From assembly GCF_002024805.1 (NCBI RefSeq), contig NZ_CP014337.1:4092001-4156000 (forward strand): DNA of 64,000 nucleotides, read 5' to 3'. Positions 1-7,551 of this stretch are shown here, in pieces (position 1 is the first letter of the stretch; each line of letters starts with the position of its first letter). The notes under the pieces were generated by a model that saw only the letters and a list, made by a program, of their open reading frames with translations, did not search any database and was not told the DNA's origin. A program made the position numbers and the translations under genes. This DNA comes from Elizabethkingia bruuniana. Lineage in GTDB: Bacteria > Bacteroidota > Bacteroidia > Flavobacteriales > Weeksellaceae.

Positions 1-1050
1 AAAGAATTTAAAGATTTTACTTACGGAACCGAATTAGTCCGATGGGCAAAGGAGGCATATCAGGAAGGGAGATCGCTAACCCTCGCTACAAGAATTTTGG
101 TTAACCGGATTTTTGGAGATTCAGGATTGCTTATCCTTAATGGAGATGATAAGAAACTAAAAGCATTGGCGGCTCCAGTTTTCAGAAAAGAACTGCTGGA
201 AAATAGTCTTTATGAGAATTCTAAAGAAACTGTTGATGTTCTGATCAATAAATATGGTAAGGTTCAGGTTAATCCAAGGGAAATAAACCTCTTTTACCTT
301 AGAGATGATTCCAGAGACAGAATTGAAAAGACAGGCAGATCCTATCATGTTGTAGATACAGAGATTAGTTTTAGTGAAGAAGAAATATTAGCAGAACTGA
401 ATACTAATCCTCAGCGGTTTAGCCCAAATGCAGTTTTGAGACCAGCATATCAGGAAACTGTTTTGCCTAATATTATTTATATAGGTGGAAATGCAGAGAT
501 TATGTACTGGCTGGAACTTAAGAAATTCTTTGAAGCAATAGATGTAGAGTTTCCTATTTTAGTACCCAGAAATTCACTGGCCTTTATCACAGAAAAAACA
601 CTTCGTAAGATCCAAAAACTGGACTTATGTGTAGAAAATTTCTTTGGAAATTATCAGGAAGTTGTTCACAGTAAACTGCTTGGGAAAACATCTCTTCAGC
701 CATTGCTGGAAGAAAAAGAAGAGAATATTAAATCCATGTTCAGCGAGCTGAAAAAGCAAGCTGAAACAACCGATAAGACATTTGGTAACCTTGTAGCAGC
801 GGAAGAAGTTCGTCAGCTTAAATCTTTCGAAAAAATGCATAAAAGATTGCTGCGTGCAGAAAAAATTGTGCAGGCAGATCTCTATCAGCGCTACAACCAA
901 TTATATGAAGTAGTAAACCCTGCCGGAGTATGGCAGGAACGTAAAATTAATTTTAGTAACTTCTATGCTGAAAATGGACGCGACTGGCTTAATACTTGTT
1001 ACGAGAATATCGAAGTTGCCCACCCTGAATTAACAGTGGTGGTTTTATAA
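1..1050 (+). CDS. bshC: BshC, bacillithiol biosynthesis cysteine-adding enzyme (3' part)
   Basis: The frame is open back to base 1, so this is the C-terminal 349 codons of a protein whose family is usually about 530 residues; the start lies outside the window. BshC is the putative cysteine ligase that completes bacillithiol, the low-molecular-weight thiol of many Bacteroidota and Firmicutes. Family support comes from the C-terminal stretch PAGVWQERKINFSNFY, the PNIIYIGGNAEIMYW block and the long charged helical region before it. A TTG at 97 is only an internal Leu codon. The stop is followed within 14 bases by a promoter for the next gene, so the two may be separately transcribed. Confidence 0.88.
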   Translation, partial: KEFKDFTYGTELVRWAKEAYQEGRSLTLATRILVNRIFGDSGLLILNGDDKKLKALAAPVFRKELLENSLYENSKETVDVLINKYGKVQVNPREINLFYLRDDSRDRIEKTGRSYHVVDTEISFSEEEILAELNTNPQRFSPNAVLRPAYQETVLPNIIYIGGNAEIMYWLELKKFFEAIDVEFPILVPRNSLAFITEKTLRKIQKLDLCVENFFGNYQEVVHSKLLGKTSLQPLLEEKEENIKSMFSELKKQAETTDKTFGNLVAAEEVRQLKSFEKMHKRLLRAEKIVQADLYQRYNQLYEVVNPAGVWQERKINFSNFYAENGRDWLNTCYENIEVAHPELTVVVL

Positions 1051-1063
1051 AAACAAAAAAGTT

Positions 1064-1071
1064 TATTTTTG
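1064..1071 (+). promoter_or_regulatory. -7 promoter element for the LysM gene
   Basis: TATTTTTG matches the Bacteroidota -7 consensus TAnnTTTG and lies 17 bases before the ATG at 1089, just after the bshC stop. Confidence 0.6.
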
Positions 1072-1088
1072 CATAATAATATACGCTA

Positions 1089-2990
1089 ATGAAGAAATTA
1101 TTTATATCAGCATTATCTGTTTTCTGGCTTTCTGCATCTGCACAAAAGACACATACAGTAATAGCTAAAGATAATCCGTATAGCATTTCCAAAAAGTATG
1201 GTCTTACGCTGGATCAGTTCTATGCACTGAATCCGGATGTGAAAAACAAAACTTTGGATATTGGAGATATTGTGGTGATATCCAAAACAGGAAAAAATGT
1301 TACTGAAACAGTAACAACCAAAACAACTACAGGACAGATAGCTGTAAAACAAGGACAATCCTTGTATGCTATTTCAAGAGATTATCATGTTTCATTAGCA
1401 GATATTAAAAAACTGAACCCTGAATTAGGAGAAGGACTGCAAATCGGACAGAAGATTAATCTGCCTGCTGCAAATATAAAGAAATACGGTGTTGCTGAAG
1501 TTACTGCTGAGCCTTTAGTTCAGGAGAAGAAGCGCGAAGAAAAGCCTGTAGAAATATCTGCTAAAGCAGAAAATTATCTGGTACAGCCAAAAGATACCTA
1601 CTATAAGATTACCAAGAAATTCAATATTTCCCAGAAAGATTTATTCCGTATGAATCCTGGGTTGGAAGAAAAAGGACTACAGCCCGGAGTACCCATCGTC
1701 GTAGGAAGTGGAAGTGTTGCAGTAGAAACTATAAAACCTGAAGAAAAGCCAAAGATTTCAGACGTAGGTATTACCCCGATAGAGCAGCCTAAACGTGAAA
1801 CTATAAAAACTGAGGCTGCTGCAGACGATATTACCTATACCGTTCAGCCAGGAGATACTATTTTTGGTATTCTGAATAAATTCGGTGTAAGTCTGGATCA
1901 GTTAATAGAACTGAATCCTCAGCTTTCAAACGGATTAAAAGCCGGAATGGTACTTAAAATTAAAAAATCTAGCGATAGCTCATTTATCAAGTCTTCAGGT
2001 GATGCGCTGAACGTTGTTCTGTTGTTGCCGTTCGGATTCGATACCAATGATGCTAAATACAGAACTGCAGCGCTTGACTTTTTAACAGGTGCTAAACTGG
2101 CAATCCAAAGAAATGTAGCGAAAGGACAAAAGTTAAATATTAATGTAATTGACGAAGGGAGCGAATCTTCATTCCAGAAAGCATTAACTTCCATTAATAA
2201 GGACAATACAGATCTTATTGTAGGACCATTCTTCAAGTCTGATGTTGTAGAGCTTATGTCTTATGTGTCTTCAAAGAAAATTCCGGTAATATCCCCTTTT
2301 GCAAATTCTAAGGATTTGTACAAATATGGAAATCTTATCATTATAGAAACAGATGCTTCTATCTACGCAGAGAGAATTGCTAAAGAGATTTCGGACTCTT
2401 ATAATGGAGAAAAAATATACATCGTAGGAGATGCTTATGCTGAAGATATTCGCACAAGATTAGAAAAGTCTCTTAAAAAACCAAATATCGCTATTGTAGC
2501 AAATCCTAATGATATTCAGGTTGATAAGAACATGATGACGGGACAGTCCGCTCCTGTAATTGCAGTTCTGGCATCTGATAACGAGGCTACAAAATCTTCT
2601 TTTACCAACAGAATGGTTTCTTTAGGTAAAGAAGTTTCAGGAGTAAAGGCATTCAGTATGTTCTATTCCAATGACTTTGATAAAAAAGAAGCTGACCTGG
2701 GGAAAGTAAACATGGTTTACATTATGGACAGAAAAATTAATACTGACGGAAACTTCGAGAAAGAAGTATTGGCACAGTATAATGCTAAGTTCTGTAAGTC
2801 CCCGTCTAAATATGCGGTTGTAGGATTTGATGTAATGAACGATGCACTTTCCAGAGAAAATTCCAAAGGAGAAATTTTCAGACAAATGGGCAAAAGTCAG
2901 ACGCATTTGGCAACCAAATTTGAATACGAAAAAACAAAAGAAGGCGCTTATGTTAATAAAGGATATCGTGTAATACGACTAAATCCTTAA
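1089..2990 (+). CDS. Secreted protein with four LysM domains and a periplasmic-binding-like C-terminal domain
   Basis: A 633-residue exported protein with a signal peptide ending near SASA/Q. Four LysM peptidoglycan-binding modules are visible at about 22-65, 82-126, 161-206 and 248-292, each with the usual pattern (xTVxxGDTxxxI..KF...xxxLxxLNP..). Residues from about 305 to the end (NVVLLLPFGF, LIVGPFFKSDVVELM, VIAVLASDNEA) resemble a type-1 periplasmic-binding fold of the Leu/Ile/Val-binding kind. Inference: it anchors to the wall and senses or binds a ligand there, or supports cell-wall synthesis as LpoA-type proteins do; no substrate can be read from the sequence. Confidence 0.85.
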   Translation: MKKLFISALSVFWLSASAQKTHTVIAKDNPYSISKKYGLTLDQFYALNPDVKNKTLDIGDIVVISKTGKNVTETVTTKTTTGQIAVKQGQSLYAISRDYHVSLADIKKLNPELGEGLQIGQKINLPAANIKKYGVAEVTAEPLVQEKKREEKPVEISAKAENYLVQPKDTYYKITKKFNISQKDLFRMNPGLEEKGLQPGVPIVVGSGSVAVETIKPEEKPKISDVGITPIEQPKRETIKTEAAADDITYTVQPGDTIFGILNKFGVSLDQLIELNPQLSNGLKAGMVLKIKKSSDSSFIKSSGDALNVVLLLPFGFDTNDAKYRTAALDFLTGAKLAIQRNVAKGQKLNINVIDEGSESSFQKALTSINKDNTDLIVGPFFKSDVVELMSYVSSKKIPVISPFANSKDLYKYGNLIIIETDASIYAERIAKEISDSYNGEKIYIVGDAYAEDIRTRLEKSLKKPNIAIVANPNDIQVDKNMMTGQSAPVIAVLASDNEATKSSFTNRMVSLGKEVSGVKAFSMFYSNDFDKKEADLGKVNMVYIMDRKINTDGNFEKEVLAQYNAKFCKSPSKYAVVGFDVMNDALSRENSKGEIFRQMGKSQTHLATKFEYEKTKEGAYVNKGYRVIRLNP

Positions 2991-3049
2991 TTAGAAGTGC
3001 TATACTACTAAATTTTAAGTAGGTTTTACAAACAAAATAATTTAAACGA

Positions 3050-3925
3050 ATGAAAGCATTAGTATTTCCTGGACAAGGTTCACAGTTTGTTGGAATGGGA
3101 TTGGACCTTTACGATAGCCGTAAGGAAATTAAAGATTTAATGGAATCGGCTAACGATATTCTGGGATTTGATATTCTTTCCACGATGTTCAAAGGTACAG
3201 ATGAGGACCTGAAAAAAACTAAAGTAACACAACCTGCTATCTTTATTCACTCTATTGCAGCAGTTAAGGCTGTAGATGCGCTTGGAGCTCAGATGGTTGC
3301 AGGGCATTCTTTAGGGGAATTTTCAGCTTTAGTAGCAAATGGTGTTCTTTCTTTTGAAGATGGGCTGCGTTTGGTATCAAAAAGAGCTTTGGCAATGCAG
3401 GCTGCTTGCGACGCTAATCCATCATCTATGGCAGCTATTTTAGGTCTTGATGATGATAAAGTTGAAGAGATTTGTGCTTCTGTAGAAGGAATTGTTGTTC
3501 CTGCTAATTATAATTGCCCGGGACAATTGGTGATTTCTGGTGAAACCCAGGCTGTTGAGGAAGCTATGGTCAAGCTAAAAGAAGCTGGTGCCAAGAGAGC
3601 TTTATTATTACCGGTAAACGGAGCTTTCCATTCTCCTTTAATGCAGCCGGCTCAGGAAGAATTAGCAAAAGCTATTAATACAACAAAATTCAACAAGCCT
3701 ATTATTCCGGTATATCAGAATATTACGACTACAGCGGTTTCTGATCCTGAAGAGATTAAACAAAATCTTATCAAGCAACTTACAGGACCAGTAAAATGGA
3801 CACAGTCTGTAAGAAATATGATAAAAGACGGAGCTACTAACTTTGTTGAGGTTGGACCAGGTAAAACCCTACAAGGGCTGATCAAAAAAATAGATTCGGC
3901 AGTCGAAACATCTTCTGCATTTTAA
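3050..3925 (+). CDS. fabD: Malonyl-CoA:ACP transacylase FabD
   Basis: FabD moves malonyl from CoA to acyl carrier protein, supplying the extender unit for type II fatty-acid synthesis in the cytoplasm. The 291-residue length is normal. Visible active-site features are GQGSQ near residue 8, the nucleophile elbow GHSLGE with Ser87, a conserved Arg after it (SKRALAMQ) and the catalytic His194 in GAFHSPLM. A terminator hairpin follows 15 bases after the stop, so it appears to be a single-gene unit. Confidence 0.96.
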   Translation: MKALVFPGQGSQFVGMGLDLYDSRKEIKDLMESANDILGFDILSTMFKGTDEDLKKTKVTQPAIFIHSIAAVKAVDALGAQMVAGHSLGEFSALVANGVLSFEDGLRLVSKRALAMQAACDANPSSMAAILGLDDDKVEEICASVEGIVVPANYNCPGQLVISGETQAVEEAMVKLKEAGAKRALLLPVNGAFHSPLMQPAQEELAKAINTTKFNKPIIPVYQNITTTAVSDPEEIKQNLIKQLTGPVKWTQSVRNMIKDGATNFVEVGPGKTLQGLIKKIDSAVETSSAF

Positions 3926-3940
3926 TCAGAATAAAAATAA

Positions 3941-3970
3941 AGAGGCACAAAGTAATTTGTGTCTCTTCTT
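3941..3970 (+). terminator. Terminator after fabD
   Basis: Stem 3941-3951 (AGAGGCACAAA) pairs with 3956-3966 (TTTGTGTCTCT, one G-U pair) around a GTAA loop, followed by a short T-rich run. Confidence 0.6.
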
Positions 3971-3982
3971 TAATGACCCATT

Positions 3983-4894
3983 TTGGATAAACAACATTTT
4001 TTCTCTCACGGCAAATTATTACTGACATCCGAGTATTTTGTTCTGGACGGAGCAAAAGCTCTGGCTATTCCGACCAAACTAGGACAGGATCTTTCAGCTG
4101 AAATAATCGCTGATCATAAATCTCAAATCCATTGGGAAACATATCGGGAGGGAAAGTTGTGGTTAAAAACTTGTATAGATTACAATAATCTTAGCATTTT
4201 GGAAACCAATATAGAATCAGCTTCTGATTTTATTCTTAAAATTTTTAAAACACTTAAAGAATTAGATTCTGTAAAATTATCCAATGATGATTCTTATAGA
4301 TTGAAATCTAATGTACAGTTTCCCGAGAACTTTGGACTGGGCAGCAGCTCTACCCTTATGAATAACGTGGCAAACTGGGGAGATGTAGATGCATTTGTCC
4401 TAAATGATACTGCTTTAGGGGGAAGTGGTTATGATATCGCAGTAGCGAAAGCCGGATCTCCAATTATTTATACCCGGAATGGTGGAAAGAAAACTGTTGA
4501 AACTGTAAATTATTCACCAAGCTTCAAAGACCAGCTTTTATTCGTTCACCTGAACAAAAAGCAAGACTCGCGTGAAGGAATTACGATGTATAAGCAGATG
4601 GAAAAATCTCAGGATTTAATTCATTATTTTTCACAGCTTACTGATAAGATTCTTATAAGTGAAAATTTAGAAAATTTTTCGCTTATAATGGAAGATCATG
4701 AAAAAACTATGAGCAATTTCCTTAAAATACCCACAGTTAAAGAAAAATATTTCAAAAATGCCCCTTCGTTCTTCAAAAGTTTGGGTGCATGGGGTGGAGA
4801 TTTCATTTTGACCACAAAATTCTGTGATTACGAAAACTATTTTCTGCATAACGGATTCCCTAATTTCTTTTCTTATGAAAATTTAATTTTCTGA
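3983..4894 (+). CDS. GYDIA-type GHMP kinase
   Basis: A 303-residue GHMP-superfamily small-molecule kinase of the type named for its GYDIA motif, present at about residues 149-153 in GGSGYDIA; the ATP-binding loop is GLGSSSTL at about 115-122. The superfamily includes mevalonate, phosphomevalonate and homoserine kinases; the substrate of this branch cannot be read from the sequence. The frame has stops at 3971 and 3974, so translation must begin at TTG 3983 or ATT 3980; the N-terminus (DKQHFFSHGKLLLTSEYFVLDGAKALAIP) has the usual GHMP first strand, which supports the TTG start. Confidence 0.85.
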   Translation: MDKQHFFSHGKLLLTSEYFVLDGAKALAIPTKLGQDLSAEIIADHKSQIHWETYREGKLWLKTCIDYNNLSILETNIESASDFILKIFKTLKELDSVKLSNDDSYRLKSNVQFPENFGLGSSSTLMNNVANWGDVDAFVLNDTALGGSGYDIAVAKAGSPIIYTRNGGKKTVETVNYSPSFKDQLLFVHLNKKQDSREGITMYKQMEKSQDLIHYFSQLTDKILISENLENFSLIMEDHEKTMSNFLKIPTVKEKYFKNAPSFFKSLGAWGGDFILTTKFCDYENYFLHNGFPNFFSYENLIF

Positions 4895-4989
4895 TAATCA
4901 GTATTTTGTTTACTTTTTTGTAAGATGATGAATATCATTGAGGCTACTTATTAAATTTTATTAACTTTAGCCAATTGAAAAGTAAAGTA

Positions 4990-6573
4990 ATGAGATCATT
5001 AGAAAAATTCGGAATTAAAAATGACAATGTTAAATGGCAATTGTCTCCAGAAGAACTGGTACAGGAAACTGTTAATCTCAAACAGGGTTTTGTTGCAAAA
5101 TCTGGCGCTTTAGCAATTAACACAGGAGAATTTACAGGACGTTCTCCTAAAGACAGATTCATCGTAAAAGATGAAGTTACTGCAGACAGAGTATGGTGGG
5201 ATGGAAAAGTAAACCTTCCTTTTGACAGTGAAAAATTTGATGCATTATATGACAGAGTAGCAGAATATGCTTCCGAGATTCCTTTATATGCAAGAGAAGC
5301 GTTCGCTGTTGCAGATAAGCGCTACCAGGTAAAAATTACTGCAGTTACCGAATTCCCTTGGTCTAATCAGTTTGTATATAATATGTTTATCCGCCCTACG
5401 GTAGATGAACTTGAATCTTTTGGTGAAACCGACTGGTTGATTCTTTGTATACCAAGCTTTAAAGCAGATCCGGAAAGAGACGGAACAAGACAACATAATT
5501 TCTCTATTCTTAATTTCAAGAGAAAGATTGCTCTGATCGGTGGTTCAGCTTATACCGGTGAAATGAAAAAAGGTATTTTCTCTGCACTTAACTTTACACT
5601 ACCTGTTCAGCAGAATGTATTGCCAATGCACTGTTCAGCTAATGCCGGAGCAGATGGAGAAACAGCTATTTTCTTTGGTCTGTCAGGTACTGGTAAAACA
5701 ACCCTTTCAGCAGATCCTAACAGAAAACTAATCGGTGATGATGAACACGGATGGACTCCGGATAATACTGTATTCAATATTGAAGGTGGATGTTATGCTA
5801 AAGCTATTGACCTTTCTGCAGAGAAAGAACCAGATATCTATGGTGCAATAAAGCCAGGTGCTATTCTTGAAAATGTATTTTTTGATGAGAATGGTGAGGC
5901 AGATTATACAAACGACAGCATTACACCTAATACACGTGTAAGCTATCCGATTGATTTTATTAACAATATTCAGGTTCCTTCTATCGGAAAGAATCCTAAA
6001 AATATTTTCTTCCTGACATTTGACGCATTTGGTGTATTGCCTCCAATCTCTAGACTTACTCCGGAGCAGGCAGCATATCACTTTATTTCAGGATATACTT
6101 CCAAAGTTGCAGGTACTGAGGTTGGAGTAACAGAACCACAAACTACATTCTCTGTATGTTTCGGTGCTGCGTTTATGCCTCTTCACCCAACTGAATATGG
6201 GAAAATGTTATCTGAAAAAATAAAAAGTGCAGATGCAAAAGTTTGGTTGGTAAATACAGGCTTCAATGGTAAAATGAAGCGTATGAGCCTTAAAGATACA
6301 AGGGCTCTTATCTCCGCTGCATTAGATGGTAAATTAAATGATGTAGATTACAAAGAAAGTCCTATCTTTAAGGTACAGATTCCTGTATCATGTGAAGGTG
6401 TTTCCGACGAGTCTATGTTGCTGCCGGAAAACAGCTGGGATTCTTACGATGCTTATATTGAGAAAGCAAGATCTTTGGCATCAGCTTTCCATAAAAACTT
6501 CGAAAGATTCGATGATATTAAAGATGAAAGCATCTTAGCAGGAGCTCCAAGAAAAGAAGCAGAAGTGATTTAA
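4990..6573 (+). CDS. pckA: Phosphoenolpyruvate carboxykinase (ATP)
   Basis: ATP-dependent PEP carboxykinase converts oxaloacetate to PEP, the entry step of gluconeogenesis, and can run in reverse for CO2 fixation. The 527-residue protein shows the P-loop GLSGTGKTTLS near 231-241, the metal/ATP segment LIGDDEHGW just after it, the substrate motif TGRSPKDRF near the N-terminus and HCSANAG before the P-loop. The frame could begin at TTG 4975, but ATG 4990 is preferred because MRSLEKFGI is a normal N-terminus for the family. A strong terminator follows. Confidence 0.96.
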   Translation: MRSLEKFGIKNDNVKWQLSPEELVQETVNLKQGFVAKSGALAINTGEFTGRSPKDRFIVKDEVTADRVWWDGKVNLPFDSEKFDALYDRVAEYASEIPLYAREAFAVADKRYQVKITAVTEFPWSNQFVYNMFIRPTVDELESFGETDWLILCIPSFKADPERDGTRQHNFSILNFKRKIALIGGSAYTGEMKKGIFSALNFTLPVQQNVLPMHCSANAGADGETAIFFGLSGTGKTTLSADPNRKLIGDDEHGWTPDNTVFNIEGGCYAKAIDLSAEKEPDIYGAIKPGAILENVFFDENGEADYTNDSITPNTRVSYPIDFINNIQVPSIGKNPKNIFFLTFDAFGVLPPISRLTPEQAAYHFISGYTSKVAGTEVGVTEPQTTFSVCFGAAFMPLHPTEYGKMLSEKIKSADAKVWLVNTGFNGKMKRMSLKDTRALISAALDGKLNDVDYKESPIFKVQIPVSCEGVSDESMLLPENSWDSYDAYIEKARSLASAFHKNFERFDDIKDESILAGAPRKEAEVI

Positions 6574-6595
6574 GATAAACTTTTCTTAAGTTAAG

Positions 6596-6628
6596 AATCC
6601 TCAGTTAATTTTAACTGAGGATTTTTTG
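6596..6628 (+). terminator. Strong terminator after pckA
   Basis: A perfect 13-bp stem (6596-6608 with 6611-6623, AATCCTCAGTTAA) with a two-base loop and a run of six T. It lies between convergent pckA and aroQ and could act on both strands. Confidence 0.85.
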
Positions 6629-6654
6629 TTTGTATTTGTAAAAGTAGATGTCTT

Positions 6655-7065
6655 TTAGTGGAGTAAGTGCAATAAAGCCAGTCTGTATCCCTTCATTCCA
6701 AATCCTGAAAGAATAGCATCGGTATATGTTGCTGTTACCGATTTCTGACGAAATTCCTCACGCTTGTATATGTTGCTGATATGAACTTCTATTTTAGGCT
6801 TTCGAATATTTTTAAGGCAATCAGCCAAAGCATAAGAATAATGGGTGAAAGCTCCAAAGTTAACAACAAGGGCATCGAAATCATCTTCTTGTATTTTGTT
6901 GATAAGCTCCCCTTCAATATTTGACTGGTAATACAATATCTCATCCTGAACAAATTCTTGTCTCAGCTCTTGTAGATAGTCCTCCATAGAGGTTGTTCCA
7001 TATATTTCAGGCTCCCTTGTTCCCAAAAGGTTTAGGTTCGGGCCGTTGACAATTAATATTTTCAT
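6655..7065 (-). CDS. aroQ: Type II 3-dehydroquinate dehydratase AroQ
   Basis: Catalyses the third step of the shikimate pathway, dehydration of 3-dehydroquinate. The 136-residue length fits the small dodecameric type II class. Visible motifs are NGPNLNLLGTREPEIYG with the catalytic Tyr, NFGAFTHYSYAL (usually NPGAFTH; Phe here in place of Pro) and EVHISNIYKREEFRQKS. It converges on pckA and is transcribed alone. Confidence 0.94.
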   Translation of the reverse strand: MKILIVNGPNLNLLGTREPEIYGTTSMEDYLQELRQEFVQDEILYYQSNIEGELINKIQEDDFDALVVNFGAFTHYSYALADCLKNIRKPKIEVHISNIYKREEFRQKSVTATYTDAILSGFGMKGYRLALLHLLH

Positions 7066-7324
7066 AGGATAAATTTAGATGTTTTTACAAAAACAACCAA
7101 AATCCAATACCTATTATGTATTAATGAGGCTAAAAACCTGAAATTAACTGTAAATAACATGCTGTGTTCACCTATTACTAACGATCGTTTGTTAAATACT
7201 TATTTTACATGATATTTATCAGTTTTCAATTTTATTGGATTTTCCTCATTGCTTTATTTAACAGTATTTTATGAATTTTTCAATTTCTATTTAGTTAAAA
7301 TTCTTAACAAATCTAAAAATCTAC

Positions 7325-7355
7325 TTGTTTGATAGATGTTATGTTTATAACTTTG
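7325..7355 (+). promoter_or_regulatory. Promoter of the SAM-riboswitch/SusCD transcript
   Basis: A -33 TTG (7325-7327) is followed after 20 bases by TAACTTTG (7348-7355), a match to the Bacteroidota consensus TTG...TAnnTTTG. Transcription would start near 7361, just upstream of the riboswitch. The rest of 7066-7324 is AT-rich and shows no other clear feature. Confidence 0.65.
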
Positions 7356-7373
7356 TCGCATAATTATAACCAA

Positions 7374-7467
7374 GCTTATAAAGAAAGATGGAGGGAACTG
7401 ACCCAATGATATCTTGACAACCTGCTCGATGCAAGGTGTTACATTCAGCCTTTAAGGAAAGATAAGC
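7374..7467 (+). promoter_or_regulatory. SAM-I (S-box) riboswitch
   Basis: The aptamer has the S-box signature in order: P1 GCTTAT (7374-7379) closing with ATAAGC (7462-7467); the conserved GATGGAGGGAACTGACCC segment; a TGATATCTTGACAACC segment where the S-box has TGAAACCCGGCAACC; then GCAAGGTGTTACATTCAGCC, equivalent to AAGGTGCTAATTCC. S-box RNAs bind S-adenosylmethionine and usually turn genes off when SAM is plentiful. Here the RNA lies directly before a terminator and the SusC gene. Confidence 0.93.
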
Positions 7468-7492
7468 AATAGGTATTTTGTATTTATAAATG

Positions 7493-7527
7493 CCCTTTGC
7501 TGTCTATTATGCAAAGGGAATTTTTTT
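7493..7527 (+). terminator. Riboswitch-controlled intrinsic terminator
   Basis: CCCTTTGC (7493-7500) pairs with GCAAAGGG (7511-7518), followed by seven T (7521-7527), 25 bases after the aptamer and 24 bases before the SusC start. This is the expected expression platform of a transcription-terminating S-box. Confidence 0.9.
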
Positions 7528-7551
7528 GATAGATAATTAAAAAATATTAAT

